32,948 nucleotides of DNA, taken from Bacteroidales bacterium (GTDB taxonomy: Bacteria > Bacteroidota > Bacteroidia > Bacteroidales > UBA12077). The notes under the pieces are model-generated. The model was not told the origin of the DNA. It made no database searches and worked only from the letters and a program-made list of their open reading frames with translations. This document shows positions 16,101 through 23,314 of the stretch, in pieces. Location of the stretch: NCBI GenBank assembly GCA_030668615.1, contig DAOUTQ010000018.1, forward strand, positions 1 to 32,948. The letters are read 5' to 3'. Numbering within the stretch: the stretch's first letter is position 1; every line of letters begins with the position of its first letter. The translations under genes were made by a program, and so were the position numbers.

Positions 16101-16215
16101 TTACCTGACTTTCACGTCCAAAAAACAAATGATTTTCGTCTCTTCGAAAAGGACGTAAGCCAGGAAAAGGATTTTTCACTTCTGAAATCCTTTTGTCATT
16201 CTTAGCATTTTGCAT
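13183..16215 (-). CDS. nSTAND1 NTPase with TM segment, coiled coil and WD40 propeller
   Basis: 1010 aa. 'NPFPGLRPFRRDENHLFFGR' (15-34) is the hallmark entry to nSTAND1. Walker A GNSGIGKSS is at 55-63 and Walker B LLIYIDQFEEIF at 144-155. The helical STAND arm runs to about 470. A single TM segment (about 487-509, 'VFKTIAVVFGLGAIVALAFFFY') is followed by a long coiled coil (about 510-605) of repeated 'EQ..A..Q' heptads, then a WD40 propeller (about 660-965) with repeats such as 'SYSAGSDGQIFKW'-like and 'GHTAMVNQISFSHSGKKLATASFDHSVRIWTL'. The C-terminus 'MICKDVKVNRNFTGKEWEDY...YECTC' is the usual end piece of this architecture. It probably works as a switch that changes state on ligand sensing. 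It leads an operon with the barrel and M15 genes. Anti-phage sensor use of such NTPases is an alternative. Confidence 0.9.
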   Translation of the reverse strand: MQNAKNDKRISEVKNPFPGLRPFRRDENHLFFGRESQVSEVLDKLIKNKFVGIVGNSGIGKSSFVNCGILPKLEKDNNDTKDKWHVINFRPGAGPLKQMSLALKEEIQVAGLNSEITSKEKAIDTLDKMSELSQKYYSATGKKLLIYIDQFEEIFRFPEGNEIESDEIATFIEIIINSIKKVEDPISFIITIRSDFLGDCSRYPELTKAINNSQFLIPQMTREEKRAAIAGPVEVMGAKIEEQLIETILKSIGDRHDQLPLMQHCLMRSWDYWQSVKVGNEMISLSNYEAIGGMEKALSVHANEIFNELDADKKKICERLFKCITEKGAEGRSVRRPTSIREIAQIADADKSDIIVIVEHFRKPGRTLLTPSSDVILTEETIIDISHESFMRIWEVLTEWLEEEHEAIKEYLRIAEAAEMHQSGKGGLMKSPDLQMALNWQQENNPSKAWGIRHHKAYDRTMQYLAFSEKKFIQEQRLKEKLQKLRLAVFKTIAVVFGLGAIVALAFFFYAQQQRKEAIKLQKVATEQKEVAKEQAIKAEKSAEDALKQKQKALRSEQAANEQRKEAIQQTELAKKERRFAMEQKDKATEAQQKALELRLISIAQSMAVKSLQESDQILKCLSARQAYNIFSNNDGGETDPDIFSALYYAVKMLKGDDFNTAKAHFDNVRSIIAAKNSSFLYSAGSDGQIFKWTHQDEKFTNELIDFEEGKVHKSMTISDDSKLLVVGGNYPYLKLINLNENGKPEKIKIPTRGVQYLCFTPKGKEIIFLGSDNRIMKWNTTELIEIAQSSVKINSIDMDPQGRYLVVGQAEGKVFLIDLINYEYKSLYESDTKADITSVKFSDDGKILAVGDMKGVVKLINPKSGEVNIKLSGHTAMVNQISFSHSGKKLATASFDHSVRIWTLDDLSKQPIILNDHNDWVWSVEFSHNDKYLLAGCRDNLIRTWLLDIDKMARMICKDVKVNRNFTGKEWEDYVAVDLEYECTCLKNKPGVSNVVETVSDTLPSTSMN

Positions 16216-16255
16216 TAATACCTACTTTTTATTGAGTGAAAAATTAAAAAAATAA

Positions 16256-16285
16256 CAAAGTTAAAAATCTATGTTAATTATCAAT
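16256..16285 (-). promoter_or_regulatory. Candidate promoter of the nSTAND operon
   Basis: On the minus strand, TAACTTTG (16256-16263) matches the Bacteroidota -7 consensus TAnnTTTG exactly. ATTG (16282-16285) lies 18 bp upstream as a 3-of-4 match to the -33 TTTG. The box is about 40 bp from the ATG at 16215, leaving a short leader. No other good match was found nearer the gene. Confidence 0.45.
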
Positions 16286-16499
16286 TACTTTTCACAGTTA
16301 ATTAATATTATATTGTTTAAATAATTTAATTAAATGTTCAACCTGTCGAATATGCTTGATATCTAATTTATAATTCCGTATTAGAACTATTATTTTTTTC
16401 TACGCAAATTCCTATAAATTTAATAGTTGATGTTATTATGAATTTTGTAAACAAAAAAGCAATTACAAATTAAATTCTGCAATCGCTTTCTATAATTAG

Positions 16500-16573
16500 T
16501 GTAGCATAGCGGAATCGAACCGCTGACCTCTTGACTGCCAGTCAAACGCTCTAGCCAACTGAGCTAATGCCCC
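16500..16573 (-). tRNA. tRNA-Ala, anticodon GGC
   Basis: The reverse complement GGGGCATTAGCTCAGTTGGC... folds as a full 74-nt cloverleaf: D arm GCTC/GAGC, anticodon arm TTTGA-CTGGCAG-TCAAG giving anticodon GGC, T arm AGCGG-TTCGATT-CCGCT, discriminator A. The acceptor keeps the G3:U70 pair that defines alanine tRNAs. Position 2:71 is a G-A mismatch (ATGCTAC instead of ATGCTCC on the 3' side), which is unusual. CCA is not encoded (CTA follows). Confidence 0.92.
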
Positions 16574-16644
16574 AAAAAATAAATTCATGTGAAAATACAT
16601 TTTTTTATTTAAAACGAAAAGTTATTTTAGTGGGCTGAAATAGC

Positions 16645-16705
16645 TAACATTTTTTAAGACTCGTTAGTTATTAAAATCAAAATAATTTGAGTTAACATTT
16701 TTTAA
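16645..16705. repeat. Two 13-bp direct repeats upstream of the tonB-type gene
   Basis: TAACATTTTTTAA occurs at 16645-16657 and 16693-16705, 48 bp apart, upstream of the candidate promoter at 16771-16800. The repeats could be regulator sites. The composition is low-complexity, so chance is a real alternative. Confidence 0.25.
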
Positions 16706-16770
16706 CACTTAAATTCTGATTTTAAGCAACATAATACAAATTAATCCGTAAAATTTAAACGAAAAGCAAC

Positions 16771-16800
16771 TTTGATTTTATTTTTTACATCTAAATTTTG
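16771..16800 (+). promoter_or_regulatory. Candidate promoter of the tonB-type gene
   Basis: TTTG (16771-16774), 17 bp, then TAAATTTTG (16792-16800), which is one base longer than the TAnnTTTG box. The start codon follows 50 bp later. A fair but imperfect Bacteroidota promoter. Confidence 0.35.
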
Positions 16801-16850
16801 AAAAACACTATTATATTATTTATTTTTAGGCATTCAAAAAATAAACCAAC

Positions 16851-17534
16851 ATGGAAGTTAAAAAAACAGATAAGGCAAATTTAGAGAAGAACAGAGGGTT
16901 GTTTCTTCAATTAGGTTATGTATTCGTTCTTGGCGTAGTATTACTAGCTTTTGAATGGGGAACAAGACCATCAGATCTTAACTCTTTAGGAGAACTGGCA
17001 GACATGGATTTAGAGGAAGAAATTATTCCTATAACACGTCAGAATCAACCACCTCCTCCTCCTCCTCCTCCACCACAAACTACAGAAGTAATAAACATTG
17101 TGGAAGATTATGTGGAAATTGAAGATGAATTACTTCTTGATGATACTGAAGCAGATCAAGATACTGAAATAGAAATCTTTGATTTTAATGAAGATGATGA
17201 AGAAGTTAATGAAATGGAAGTATTCTTTGTTGTTGAAGATATGCCAACATTCCAGGGACAAAGTAGTGATGCTTTTAGAATTTACATTCAAAGAAACCTA
17301 AAATACCCAGTTATTGCTCAAGAGAATGGAGTAAGCGGTCGTGTATTTGTTCAGTTTGATGTTAATGGAAAAGGCTCAATTGAAAATGTAATTGTTGTTC
17401 GTGGTGTAGATCCTTCTTTGGATAAAGAAGCTGTTCGGGTTGTAAAATCATCTCCGAAATGGACTCCAGGGAAACAAAGAGGTAGACCTGTTAGGGTTAG
17501 ATTTACATTCCCAATTGTATTCCAATTACAATAA
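16851..17534 (+). CDS. TonB-family energy transducer
   Basis: 227 aa. A short cytoplasmic N-terminus precedes one TM helix (about residues 16-36, 'LFLQLGYVFVLGVVLLAFEW'). Then comes a nine-proline run (about 65-73), an acidic spacer rich in Asp and Glu (about 78-125), and a TonB C-terminal domain (about 128-227) with 'LKYPVIAQENGVSGRVFVQFDVNGKGSIENVIVVRGV' and 'KSSPKWTPGKQRGRPVRVRFTFPI'. Such proteins couple the proton gradient sensed by ExbBD to TonB-dependent outer-membrane receptors. No exbB/exbD lies beside it. It is a single-gene unit closed by a strong terminator shared with the convergent ruvC operon. An acidic rather than Lys/Pro spacer is somewhat unusual for classic TonB but common in this Bacteroidota form. 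Confidence 0.9.
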   Translation: MEVKKTDKANLEKNRGLFLQLGYVFVLGVVLLAFEWGTRPSDLNSLGELADMDLEEEIIPITRQNQPPPPPPPPPQTTEVINIVEDYVEIEDELLLDDTEADQDTEIEIFDFNEDDEEVNEMEVFFVVEDMPTFQGQSSDAFRIYIQRNLKYPVIAQENGVSGRVFVQFDVNGKGSIENVIVVRGVDPSLDKEAVRVVKSSPKWTPGKQRGRPVRVRFTFPIVFQLQ

Positions 17535-17550
17535 TCTAAGAAAAGTTAAA

Positions 17551-17580
17551 AAAATAAGCGGCCAAATTGCCGCTTATTTT
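17551..17580. terminator. Bidirectional intrinsic terminator
   Basis: AAAATAAGCGGC (17551-17562), loop CAAATT, GCCGCTTATTTT (17569-17580), with A- and T-runs outside both arms. It serves the tonB-type gene on the plus strand and the ruvC operon on the minus strand. The ruvC stop codon (17574-17576) lies inside the stem. Confidence 0.9.
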
Positions 17581-18128
17581 TTTATACGTCCTGGATTTTT
17601 ATTCATAAAGTCTTTCCAGCTATTAAATGAACTTTCCTGCACGGGAGTATTTGTTTGATAAAAATGACACATCGCTGCTGCTAATCCATCAGTAGCATCA
17701 AGATCCGAAGGTAATTTATCAATTTTTAAAAGGGTTTTTAAAAGCATTGCAACTTGCTCTTTTGAAGCGTTTCCTTGTCCTGTAATTGACATTTTTATTT
17801 TGCGAGGAGCATATTCAAATACTGGCATAGATCTTGACAAAGCTGCAGACATAGCAACACCCTGAGCTCTTCCAAGTTTTAACATAGATTGAACATTTTT
17901 ACCATAAAAAGGTGCTTCAATGGCAAGCTCATCAGGATGAAAATGGTCAATGAGAGCTGTAACCCTTTCAAGTATATGCTTTAATTTAATATAATGGTCT
18001 GAATATTTCTTTAGGTCGATAACTCCTAAGGCAATAAGCTTCGCTTCTTTTTTTACGATCTTTATTAATCCATACCCCATTATTGCTGTACCTGGATCAA
18101 TACCTAATATTATGCGTTCTTTTTCCAC
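17574..18128 (-). CDS. ruvC: Crossover junction endodeoxyribonuclease RuvC
   Basis: 184 aa, normal length. The first acidic residue is in [17 protein letters not shown] (D11), the second in [11 protein letters not shown], and the final pair in [16 protein letters not shown]; these four carboxylates bind the metal that cuts Holliday junctions. It works as a dimer with RuvAB in recombination. The gene is last of a leftward operon, 12 nt after the S41 protease gene, and ends within the shared terminator. RuvA and RuvB are not in the window, as is usual for Bacteroidota. Confidence 0.97.
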   Translation of the reverse strand: MEKERIILGIDPGTAIMGYGLIKIVKKEAKLIALGVIDLKKYSDHYIKLKHILERVTALIDHFHPDELAIEAPFYGKNVQSMLKLGRAQGVAMSAALSRSMPVFEYAPRKIKMSITGQGNASKEQVAMLLKTLLKIDKLPSDLDATDGLAAAMCHFYQTNTPVQESSFNSWKDFMNKNPGRIKK

Positions 18129-18140
18129 CTATTACAATTG

Positions 18141-19418
18141 TTAAATCGAACCTAATTCGTCTTTTAAATTGCGAATTTCTTTGATAGGCTTTTTGTAAAT
18201 ATCATGAGAAGATTTTGTACTTGAAAATGATCCATTTTCTATATGATACAATACTTCTTTTAATGTTGATTCGTTAGTTCCGAAATCATTATAAAGGTCG
18301 TCATCTACATAGCTATCTGCACTCAATCCATTAAAATATCCACCGAAATCATCTGCATTTAAAAGTCGGAACGATATTGGAACATAAACCAGATCGCTTA
18401 CTCTGCTTGTAAAAGAGTACATTCCTACGGGTTTACCATAAGTATCATTGCCCACAATATAAACATCCAAATATGGATCAAGTCCGTTAATTATAGCTTC
18501 ACTTGCCGAAGCAGACCCCTTACTAGCAATAAAATATACCTTATCTAATTTTAAAGATCCTGGATCTTGCTCAAAAAAGTATCCTGAGTTCTCTCCAGAC
18601 TGATCGTTATTATGCTCGTATTTAAAAAAGAGCTTTTTATCTAAATTATCAGGAATTATTAGTCCTGCAAGATGAGAAACAACATCCATTCTACCACCAC
18701 CATTATACCTAAGATCTACAACTAATTCATTAACACCCTGCGCTTTAAATTCACTAAATATTGTAGTCAATTCATCCTTTGATGGTTCTATAAAACTTTT
18801 AAATACGAAATAACCAATTTTGTCTGCTCCCGATGTTATAATCTGTTGATAGGCCACAGTATTCATTGTGATCAACTTTTTACTAAAGGTTTCTGATACA
18901 ATTGTTCCTGTAGTAGATTCAAATTCAATGGTATTTTCAGTCCCTATCACATCAGCTCCAAGCAAAGTTCCTATCGATGAATTCTCATCAATACTAACTC
19001 CGTTAATCTTTTTGATTATCCATGCACGAGTTATTCCATAACTTGTAAGATCAGAATTTTCATACAGAAAAGTAATTCGGATTTTCCCTTCAGAATCAGT
19101 TGAGTAACCAAATCCATAACCTACATACGTTCCTTCCTCATAATATTGTGCATATTCTTCCTGAGTTGAAATATAGCTCCATTTATCTCTTGGTAAATAT
19201 CTCATGTCCTCAAGCAAATCAGAAGCACTATAATAATCATTAGGATCAAAATCAGCAATTGAGTCTTTCCATAAATACCATTGATTCATTACTGAATACA
19301 ATTCCTCAACAGTATTGTAATCAGGTGGTAATATTCTTTCCTTTTCACAAGAATAAAATATGATTGATCCTGTTATCAATACAGTTATTAAGCTTATTAT
19401 TAGTTTATTTCTTTTCAT
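18141..19418 (-). CDS. S41-family peptidase lipoprotein
   Basis: 425 aa. The signal peptide ends in the lipobox IIFYSC (Cys about residue 24), so the protein is likely lipid-anchored. An N-terminal helical region ('VEELYSVMNQWYLWKDSIAD', then 'YYSASDLLEDMRYLPRDKWSYI') is typical of Bacteroidota S41 proteins. A PDZ-like segment follows ('SYGITRAWIIKKINGVSIDE'), and then the tail-specific protease core with 'ELVVDLRYNGGGRMDVV' and the nucleophile region 'FIASKGSASASEAIINGL', which carries the Ser of the Ser/Lys dyad type. It processes or degrades envelope proteins; the substrate is unknown. It overlaps the EamA gene by 14 nt and precedes ruvC by 12 nt. Confidence 0.9.
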   Translation of the reverse strand: MKRNKLIISLITVLITGSIIFYSCEKERILPPDYNTVEELYSVMNQWYLWKDSIADFDPNDYYSASDLLEDMRYLPRDKWSYISTQEEYAQYYEEGTYVGYGFGYSTDSEGKIRITFLYENSDLTSYGITRAWIIKKINGVSIDENSSIGTLLGADVIGTENTIEFESTTGTIVSETFSKKLITMNTVAYQQIITSGADKIGYFVFKSFIEPSKDELTTIFSEFKAQGVNELVVDLRYNGGGRMDVVSHLAGLIIPDNLDKKLFFKYEHNNDQSGENSGYFFEQDPGSLKLDKVYFIASKGSASASEAIINGLDPYLDVYIVGNDTYGKPVGMYSFTSRVSDLVYVPISFRLLNADDFGGYFNGLSADSYVDDDLYNDFGTNESTLKEVLYHIENGSFSSTKSSHDIYKKPIKEIRNLKDELGSI

Positions 19419-20304
19419 AAAATTTTACTTTTCTGTTAGTCTGCTGGACAAATATTCCTGCAACAATCAAAATTAAACCAAAAAATGTTGTGAGGAATAA
19501 TTTCTCCCCTAAAATTACACTTATAAATACTAACGAACAAAATGGTGTAAGAAATATTAGGTTACTTATTTTTTCTGTTCTCGCAGCTAATTTTAATGCC
19601 TTTAACCACAATACAAATGTTATGCCCATTTCAAATAATCCGATATAAACTCCGGCAAAAACACCATTTATATTTATACTCCTAAAATCTGAAAATAATA
19701 GAAGTGTTATAGTAATCAACAATAAAGCAAATAAAAAGTTGAGAAAGAGTTTCAAAACTTCATCACGTTTATCTTTAACATTGTATAACCAAAATAGAGC
19801 CCATACAAAAGAGCTTCCTAAAGCTAAGAATACTCCCAAGGTATCAGAAAATTCCATGTTTATAATATTACCTTCCGATGATATTATTATTACTCCAAAG
19901 AAGCTTAACAACAAAGCCAAAAAACTTTTAATTTTTAACTTTTGCTTTAAAATTGGGATAGATAATAGCACCAAAGTAATAGGCCATACAAAATTTAAAG
20001 GCTGAGCAACCTGAGCAGGAAGCCTATTATACGCAATAAACAATACTGTGTAATATAAAAATGGATTTAGAAATCCCAGCAAAACTGAATGTGAGTATTC
20101 TTTATAAGATAGCTGCTTAAATAAATTTAATTTATTTTGATAAATTAAAACAAAAAACAAGAATATTACTGTTGTTATAGTTGCAATAAAGAGTAATTGA
20201 AAATAATCGAGATATCTTAATCCAATCTTAAAGGCAGAAGCAGAAGTTCCCCAAAAAAGGATTGTTAATCCTGCGTAAAAAAAAGCCTTTTTTTTATCTT
20301 TCAT
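19405..20304 (-). CDS. EamA/DMT-family permease
   Basis: 299 aa with about ten hydrophobic segments arranged as two EamA repeats, each about 140 residues. The first opens 'AGLTILFWGTSASAFKIGLR', the typical repeat start, and 'RLPAQVAQPLNFVWPITLVLLS' and 'EMGITFVLWLKALKLAARTEKISNLIFLTPF' are the conserved mid-repeat parts. Members export amino acids, nucleotide precursors or other metabolites across the inner membrane; the substrate cannot be told here. The start ATG overlaps the stop of the preceding lipoprotein gene by 4 nt and its 3' end overlaps the S41 gene, so translation in this operon is probably coupled. Confidence 0.9.
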   Translation of the reverse strand: MKDKKKAFFYAGLTILFWGTSASAFKIGLRYLDYFQLLFIATITTVIFLFFVLIYQNKLNLFKQLSYKEYSHSVLLGFLNPFLYYTVLFIAYNRLPAQVAQPLNFVWPITLVLLSIPILKQKLKIKSFLALLLSFFGVIIISSEGNIINMEFSDTLGVFLALGSSFVWALFWLYNVKDKRDEVLKLFLNFLFALLLITITLLLFSDFRSININGVFAGVYIGLFEMGITFVLWLKALKLAARTEKISNLIFLTPFCSLVFISVILGEKLFLTTFFGLILIVAGIFVQQTNRKVKFYEKK

Positions 20305-20801
20305 TGTTGATTAGTATCATTGGAAATTCCTTGAAGATTACCCTTTTCATCGATAATAAGAATGTTCGAATCTACCCTCTCTTTTAAGAAATGAACTAAT
20401 TCTTTAAACTCTAAAATTTCCAATAAATAATCGGAATCCAAAATTTCATTTTCCATAAAATCTGTTTTGAGAAATCCTAACTGATCCTGCACAAAATATA
20501 TTTCTTTTTTAGTCTGAATATAAACATCCTCATAATCATTCCTGTTTTGCTCAAGATTCTGATAAAATTCAGGTGATTTAGACAAGCCTTTATTTTGAAA
20601 AATTGAATCAACATAAAGACTATCATCAATAAGTTTATAAAAGTTTTCAGTAGTTAAATCATATTGGCTTTGAACCCGATCTAATAAACTATCAGTTATT
20701 TCTAACAAGGTATTAACCTCCGAAAAATCTTTATTTTTCTCTCTTGAACAAGAAAAAAATAGAAGTAAAATTTGAAATAAAATAAGATGTGAATATCTCA
20801 T
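20301..20801 (-). CDS. Small lipoprotein of unknown function
   Basis: 166 aa. The N-terminus MRYSHLILFQILLLFFSCSR is a lipoprotein signal peptide with lipobox LFFSC (Cys about 18). The mature part is almost entirely charged helix ('EVNTLLEITDSLLDRVQSQY', 'FYQNLEQNRNDYEDVYIQTKKEIYFVQDQLGF'), with likely coiled-coil propensity. No family is recognised. It is first gene of the lipoprotein-EamA-S41-ruvC operon, overlapping the EamA gene by 4 nt. Confidence 0.8.
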   Translation of the reverse strand: MRYSHLILFQILLLFFSCSREKNKDFSEVNTLLEITDSLLDRVQSQYDLTTENFYKLIDDSLYVDSIFQNKGLSKSPEFYQNLEQNRNDYEDVYIQTKKEIYFVQDQLGFLKTDFMENEILDSDYLLEILEFKELVHFLKERVDSNILIIDEKGNLQGISNDTNQQ

Positions 20802-20872
20802 ATATCTATTATTAAGAACAAAAACTAATAATACGAATAATTTGAGTATAAAAAAACACTACTATATAAAAC

Positions 20873-20898
20873 AAAAAAGAGCACTCAATGAGTGCTCT
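20873..20898 (-). terminator. Intrinsic terminator of serS
   Basis: Minus strand AGAGCACTC, loop ATT, GAGTGCTCT, followed by a run of six T residues. Located 22-47 nt past the serS stop. A strong stem in an AT-rich setting. Confidence 0.9.
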
Positions 20899-20919
20899 CT
20901 TAATATGATTTTATTTTAA

Positions 20920-22182
20920 TTAATCAATAATATCAAATCCTGTATAAGGTCTAAGTACTTCAGGAATTACAATTCCCTGTTCGGTTTGGTTATTTTCAAG
21001 TAATGCCGCTAAAATTCTTGGTAAAGCTAATGCGCTTCCATTTAATGTGTGTGCAAGCTGTGGTTTCTTTTCTCCATCTTCTTTAAATCGAAGTTTTAGC
21101 CTATTTGCCTGATAAGATTCAAAATTTGAAACAGAACTAACCTCTAACCATTTTTCCTGCGCAACTGAAAATACTTCAAAATCAAAAGTTAATGCCGAAG
21201 TAAAGCTAACGTCACCACCACAAAGTTTTAATATTCTGTATGGTAGATTTAATGATTTTACCAATTCCTCAACATGATTAACCATTTCGTCAAGTGTATC
21301 ATAGGATTTCTCTGGATGCTGAACCTGAACTATTTCTACTTTATCAAACTGATGTAGACGATTTAAACCACGAACATCTTTTCCATACGATCCTGCTTCA
21401 CGTCTAAAACATGGCGTATATGCAGTCATTTTTTGTGGAAAATCTTTTGCTGATAAAATTACATCTCTGAAAATGTTTGTTACAGGAACTTCAGCAGTTG
21501 GTATTAAATATAGATTATCAGCTGTAACATGATACATTTGGCCTTCCTTATCAGGAAGCTGTCCTGTTCCAAAACCGGAATCCTCATTTACCATTAAAGG
21601 CGGCATTATTTCCTGATATCCTGCTTCTGTTGCTTGATCAAGAAAATAGGAAATTAAGGCTCGTTGTAATTTCGCACCTTTACCTTTATATACTGGAAAT
21701 CCCGCTCCGGTAAGTTTATTCCCTAATTCAAAATCAATAATATCATATTTCTTTGCTAAATCCCAATGTGGTAATGCTCCTTTATGTAATTTAGGAGTTT
21801 TACCTCCAGATTTTACCTCAACATTATCTTCTTCACTTTTCCCTGACGGAACTGATTCATGAGGAAGATTTGGAATTTGAACTAATAATTCATTTAATTT
21901 CTTTTCAGTTGCTGATAATTCATCATTTTGTGCTTTTATTACTTTTTTCAACTCTGATGATTCCGCTCCCTTGATTTTCTTTTCATCTAAATCCAATATT
22001 GCAAAGGATTTTGCAATCGAATTAGCTTTTGATTTATTTTCGTCTCTTTTTGCTTGTAGCTCTTTGCGCTTTAAATCTAAGTCCAAAATTTCAGATACAA
22101 TATTTCCAGCTTGAAAGTTCTTAATCTTTAAGCGTTCAACTACTAAATCTTTATTTTCCTGAATGAATTTTAAGGTCAGCAT
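20920..22182 (-). CDS. serS: Serine--tRNA ligase
   Basis: 420 aa, standard length. The N-terminal coiled-coil arm that binds the tRNA-Ser long variable arm covers about residues 1-110. The class II core has motif 2 'TPCFRREAGSYGKDVRGLNR' and motif 3 'LNGSALALPRILAALLENNQ'. 'IPTAEVPVTNIFRD' is the serine-site TAE loop. It charges tRNA-Ser in the cytoplasm. It lies downstream of rpmA on the same strand, separated by a hairpin terminator and a candidate promoter of its own, and it has its own strong terminator. Confidence 0.97.
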   Translation of the reverse strand: MLTLKFIQENKDLVVERLKIKNFQAGNIVSEILDLDLKRKELQAKRDENKSKANSIAKSFAILDLDEKKIKGAESSELKKVIKAQNDELSATEKKLNELLVQIPNLPHESVPSGKSEEDNVEVKSGGKTPKLHKGALPHWDLAKKYDIIDFELGNKLTGAGFPVYKGKGAKLQRALISYFLDQATEAGYQEIMPPLMVNEDSGFGTGQLPDKEGQMYHVTADNLYLIPTAEVPVTNIFRDVILSAKDFPQKMTAYTPCFRREAGSYGKDVRGLNRLHQFDKVEIVQVQHPEKSYDTLDEMVNHVEELVKSLNLPYRILKLCGGDVSFTSALTFDFEVFSVAQEKWLEVSSVSNFESYQANRLKLRFKEDGEKKPQLAHTLNGSALALPRILAALLENNQTEQGIVIPEVLRPYTGFDIID

Positions 22183-22212
22183 ATCTTATTTATAAGTTGA
22201 ATTAAAAATAAA

Positions 22213-22255
22213 AATCTCCTAACTTTTTACTATAAGATAGCAAAATCAGGAGATT
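22213..22255 (-). terminator. Terminator-like hairpin after rpmA
   Basis: Minus strand AATCTCCT ... AGGAGATT with an inner CTAT/ATAG stem in the loop, followed by TTTTATTTTT. It lies 21 nt beyond the rpmA stop and before serS. The large loop makes it weaker than the other terminators in the window. Confidence 0.6.
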
Positions 22256-22287
22256 CAAATTTACGTAAAAATCTTTTATACTTCGAA
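22256..22287 (-). promoter_or_regulatory. Candidate serS promoter
   Basis: Minus strand TAAATTTG (22256-22263) matches TAnnTTTG exactly, with TTCG (22284-22287) 20 bp upstream as a partial -33. The box abuts the rpmA terminator hairpin, so initiation would fall within it. Confidence 0.35.
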
Positions 22288-22536
22288 AGGAATAACAGAT
22301 ACAAATGATTTATTCCCTTGTTTTTTTCTAAATTCGATTTTTCCATCGATCAAAGCAAATAATGTATGGTCTTTACCCATTCCTACATTTTCACCTGGAT
22401 TGTGAACAGTTCCTCGCTGACGAACAATAATGTTACCAGCTTTGGCAGCTTGACCGCCATATAATTTTACACCTAATCGTTTACTTTCCGATTCGCGACC
22501 GTTACGTGAACTACCGGCTCCTTTCTTATGTGCCAT
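22276..22536 (-). CDS. rpmA: 50S ribosomal protein L27
   Basis: 86 aa starting [20 protein letters not shown], with '[23 protein letters not shown]' following. The mature Gly/Lys-rich N-terminus is present directly, without the cleavable extension seen in Firmicutes. It reaches toward the peptidyl-transferase centre. It follows rplU after 19 nt in the usual L21-L27 pair. Confidence 0.98.
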   Translation of the reverse strand: MAHKKGAGSSRNGRESESKRLGVKLYGGQAAKAGNIIVRQRGTVHNPGENVGMGKDHTLFALIDGKIEFRKKQGNKSFVSVIPFEV

Positions 22537-22555
22537 TTTCTAAAATATTTTAAAA

Positions 22556-22870
22556 TTAAGCAATAATAATTTCTTCGATTTGAATTTGAGTAAATTGCTG
22601 ACGATGTCCGTTTAGCGTTTTATACCCTTTTCTTCTTTTCTTTTTGAAAACAAGAACTTTATCACCCTTTTCGTGAGCTAAAATCTTTGCGGAAATTTTT
22701 GCGGCCTTCACGGTTGGTTTTCCGACCTTTACCTTACCATCGTTATCGATCAACAGCACTTTGTCGAATTCAACAACTGATCCTTCTTCTCCTTCTAAAC
22801 GGTGAACAAAAATTTTGTTGTCTTTTTCAACTTTAAACTGCTGGCCTGCGATCTCTACAATTGCGTACAT
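22556..22870 (-). CDS. rplU: 50S ribosomal protein L21
   Basis: 104 aa. [20 protein letters not shown] at the N-terminus, and '[28 protein letters not shown]' near the C-terminus, are the L21 signatures. It binds 23S rRNA. It leads the rplU-rpmA operon, with a textbook promoter 42-72 bp upstream. Confidence 0.98.
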   Translation of the reverse strand: MYAIVEIAGQQFKVEKDNKIFVHRLEGEEGSVVEFDKVLLIDNDGKVKVGKPTVKAAKISAKILAHEKGDKVLVFKKKRRKGYKTLNGHRQQFTQIQIEEIIIA

Positions 22871-22911
22871 CTATTAAATTTTTAACAGTTTTTAATCCTT
22901 TTTTGGGAATG

Positions 22912-22942
22912 CAAAAATATAAAAGTTTATCTGATTCACAAA
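22912..22942 (-). promoter_or_regulatory. rplU-rpmA promoter, exact Bacteroidota consensus
   Basis: On the minus strand TTTG (22939-22942), exactly 19 bp, then TATTTTTG (22912-22919), a perfect TTTG-N19-TAnnTTTG. The start codon is about 42 bp downstream of the -7 box. This is the best promoter in the window. Confidence 0.8.
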
Positions 22943-23285
22943 CATTTAATTGTAATATTTTCGAATCAAATTCACTTATTTCTGAATTCGCCGTGCAAAT
23001 ATAGGATAAATAATGACTTATTTAAGAATGAAAAACACAATTTATATAATATATAAACGTAATATTTACATCATTACTTTAAAATTTAATTAACTCGTAT
23101 AATATTTTGAATTTTAAATTATGATGATAACAAATTGTAAATCTGGCGCATTTTATTACTTTGTACTAAAACTCGTTGAGCCCAAAAGAATTATACAGTA
23201 GCTTTTGAATAATTTCAGAATCTATTAGTTGACATTTGAATTAAAATTCTAATGCTAAGACTGGGGTTAATGACAAAATATTGAA

Positions 23286-23293
23286 TAACTTTG
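23286..23293 (+). promoter_or_regulatory. Candidate -7 box for the small TM gene and mutL
   Basis: TAACTTTG is an exact TAnnTTTG match, 21 bp before the ATG at 23315. No good TTTG is found at the expected upstream spacing, only a poor CTGG around 23262, so the call rests on the -7 element. Confidence 0.45.
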
Positions 23294-23314
23294 TATCCAT
23301 AAATTTTCGATAAA

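Larger units (their letters stand above)
22871..23314. other. 444-bp divergent intergenic region
   Basis: Holds the rplU promoter at its left end and the promoter of the small TM gene and mutL at its right end. In between is AT-rich sequence with a 17-bp AT-only dyad TTTATATAATATATAAA at 23041-23057. No coding frame or RNA gene was recognised. Confidence 0.5.

Noticed and set aside
13183-16215. nSTAND gene as an Avs-type phage defence gene
   Set aside because: It has a TM segment and WD40 propeller and no effector nuclease, and is co-transcribed with an outer-membrane barrel; defence is possible but not supported by context.
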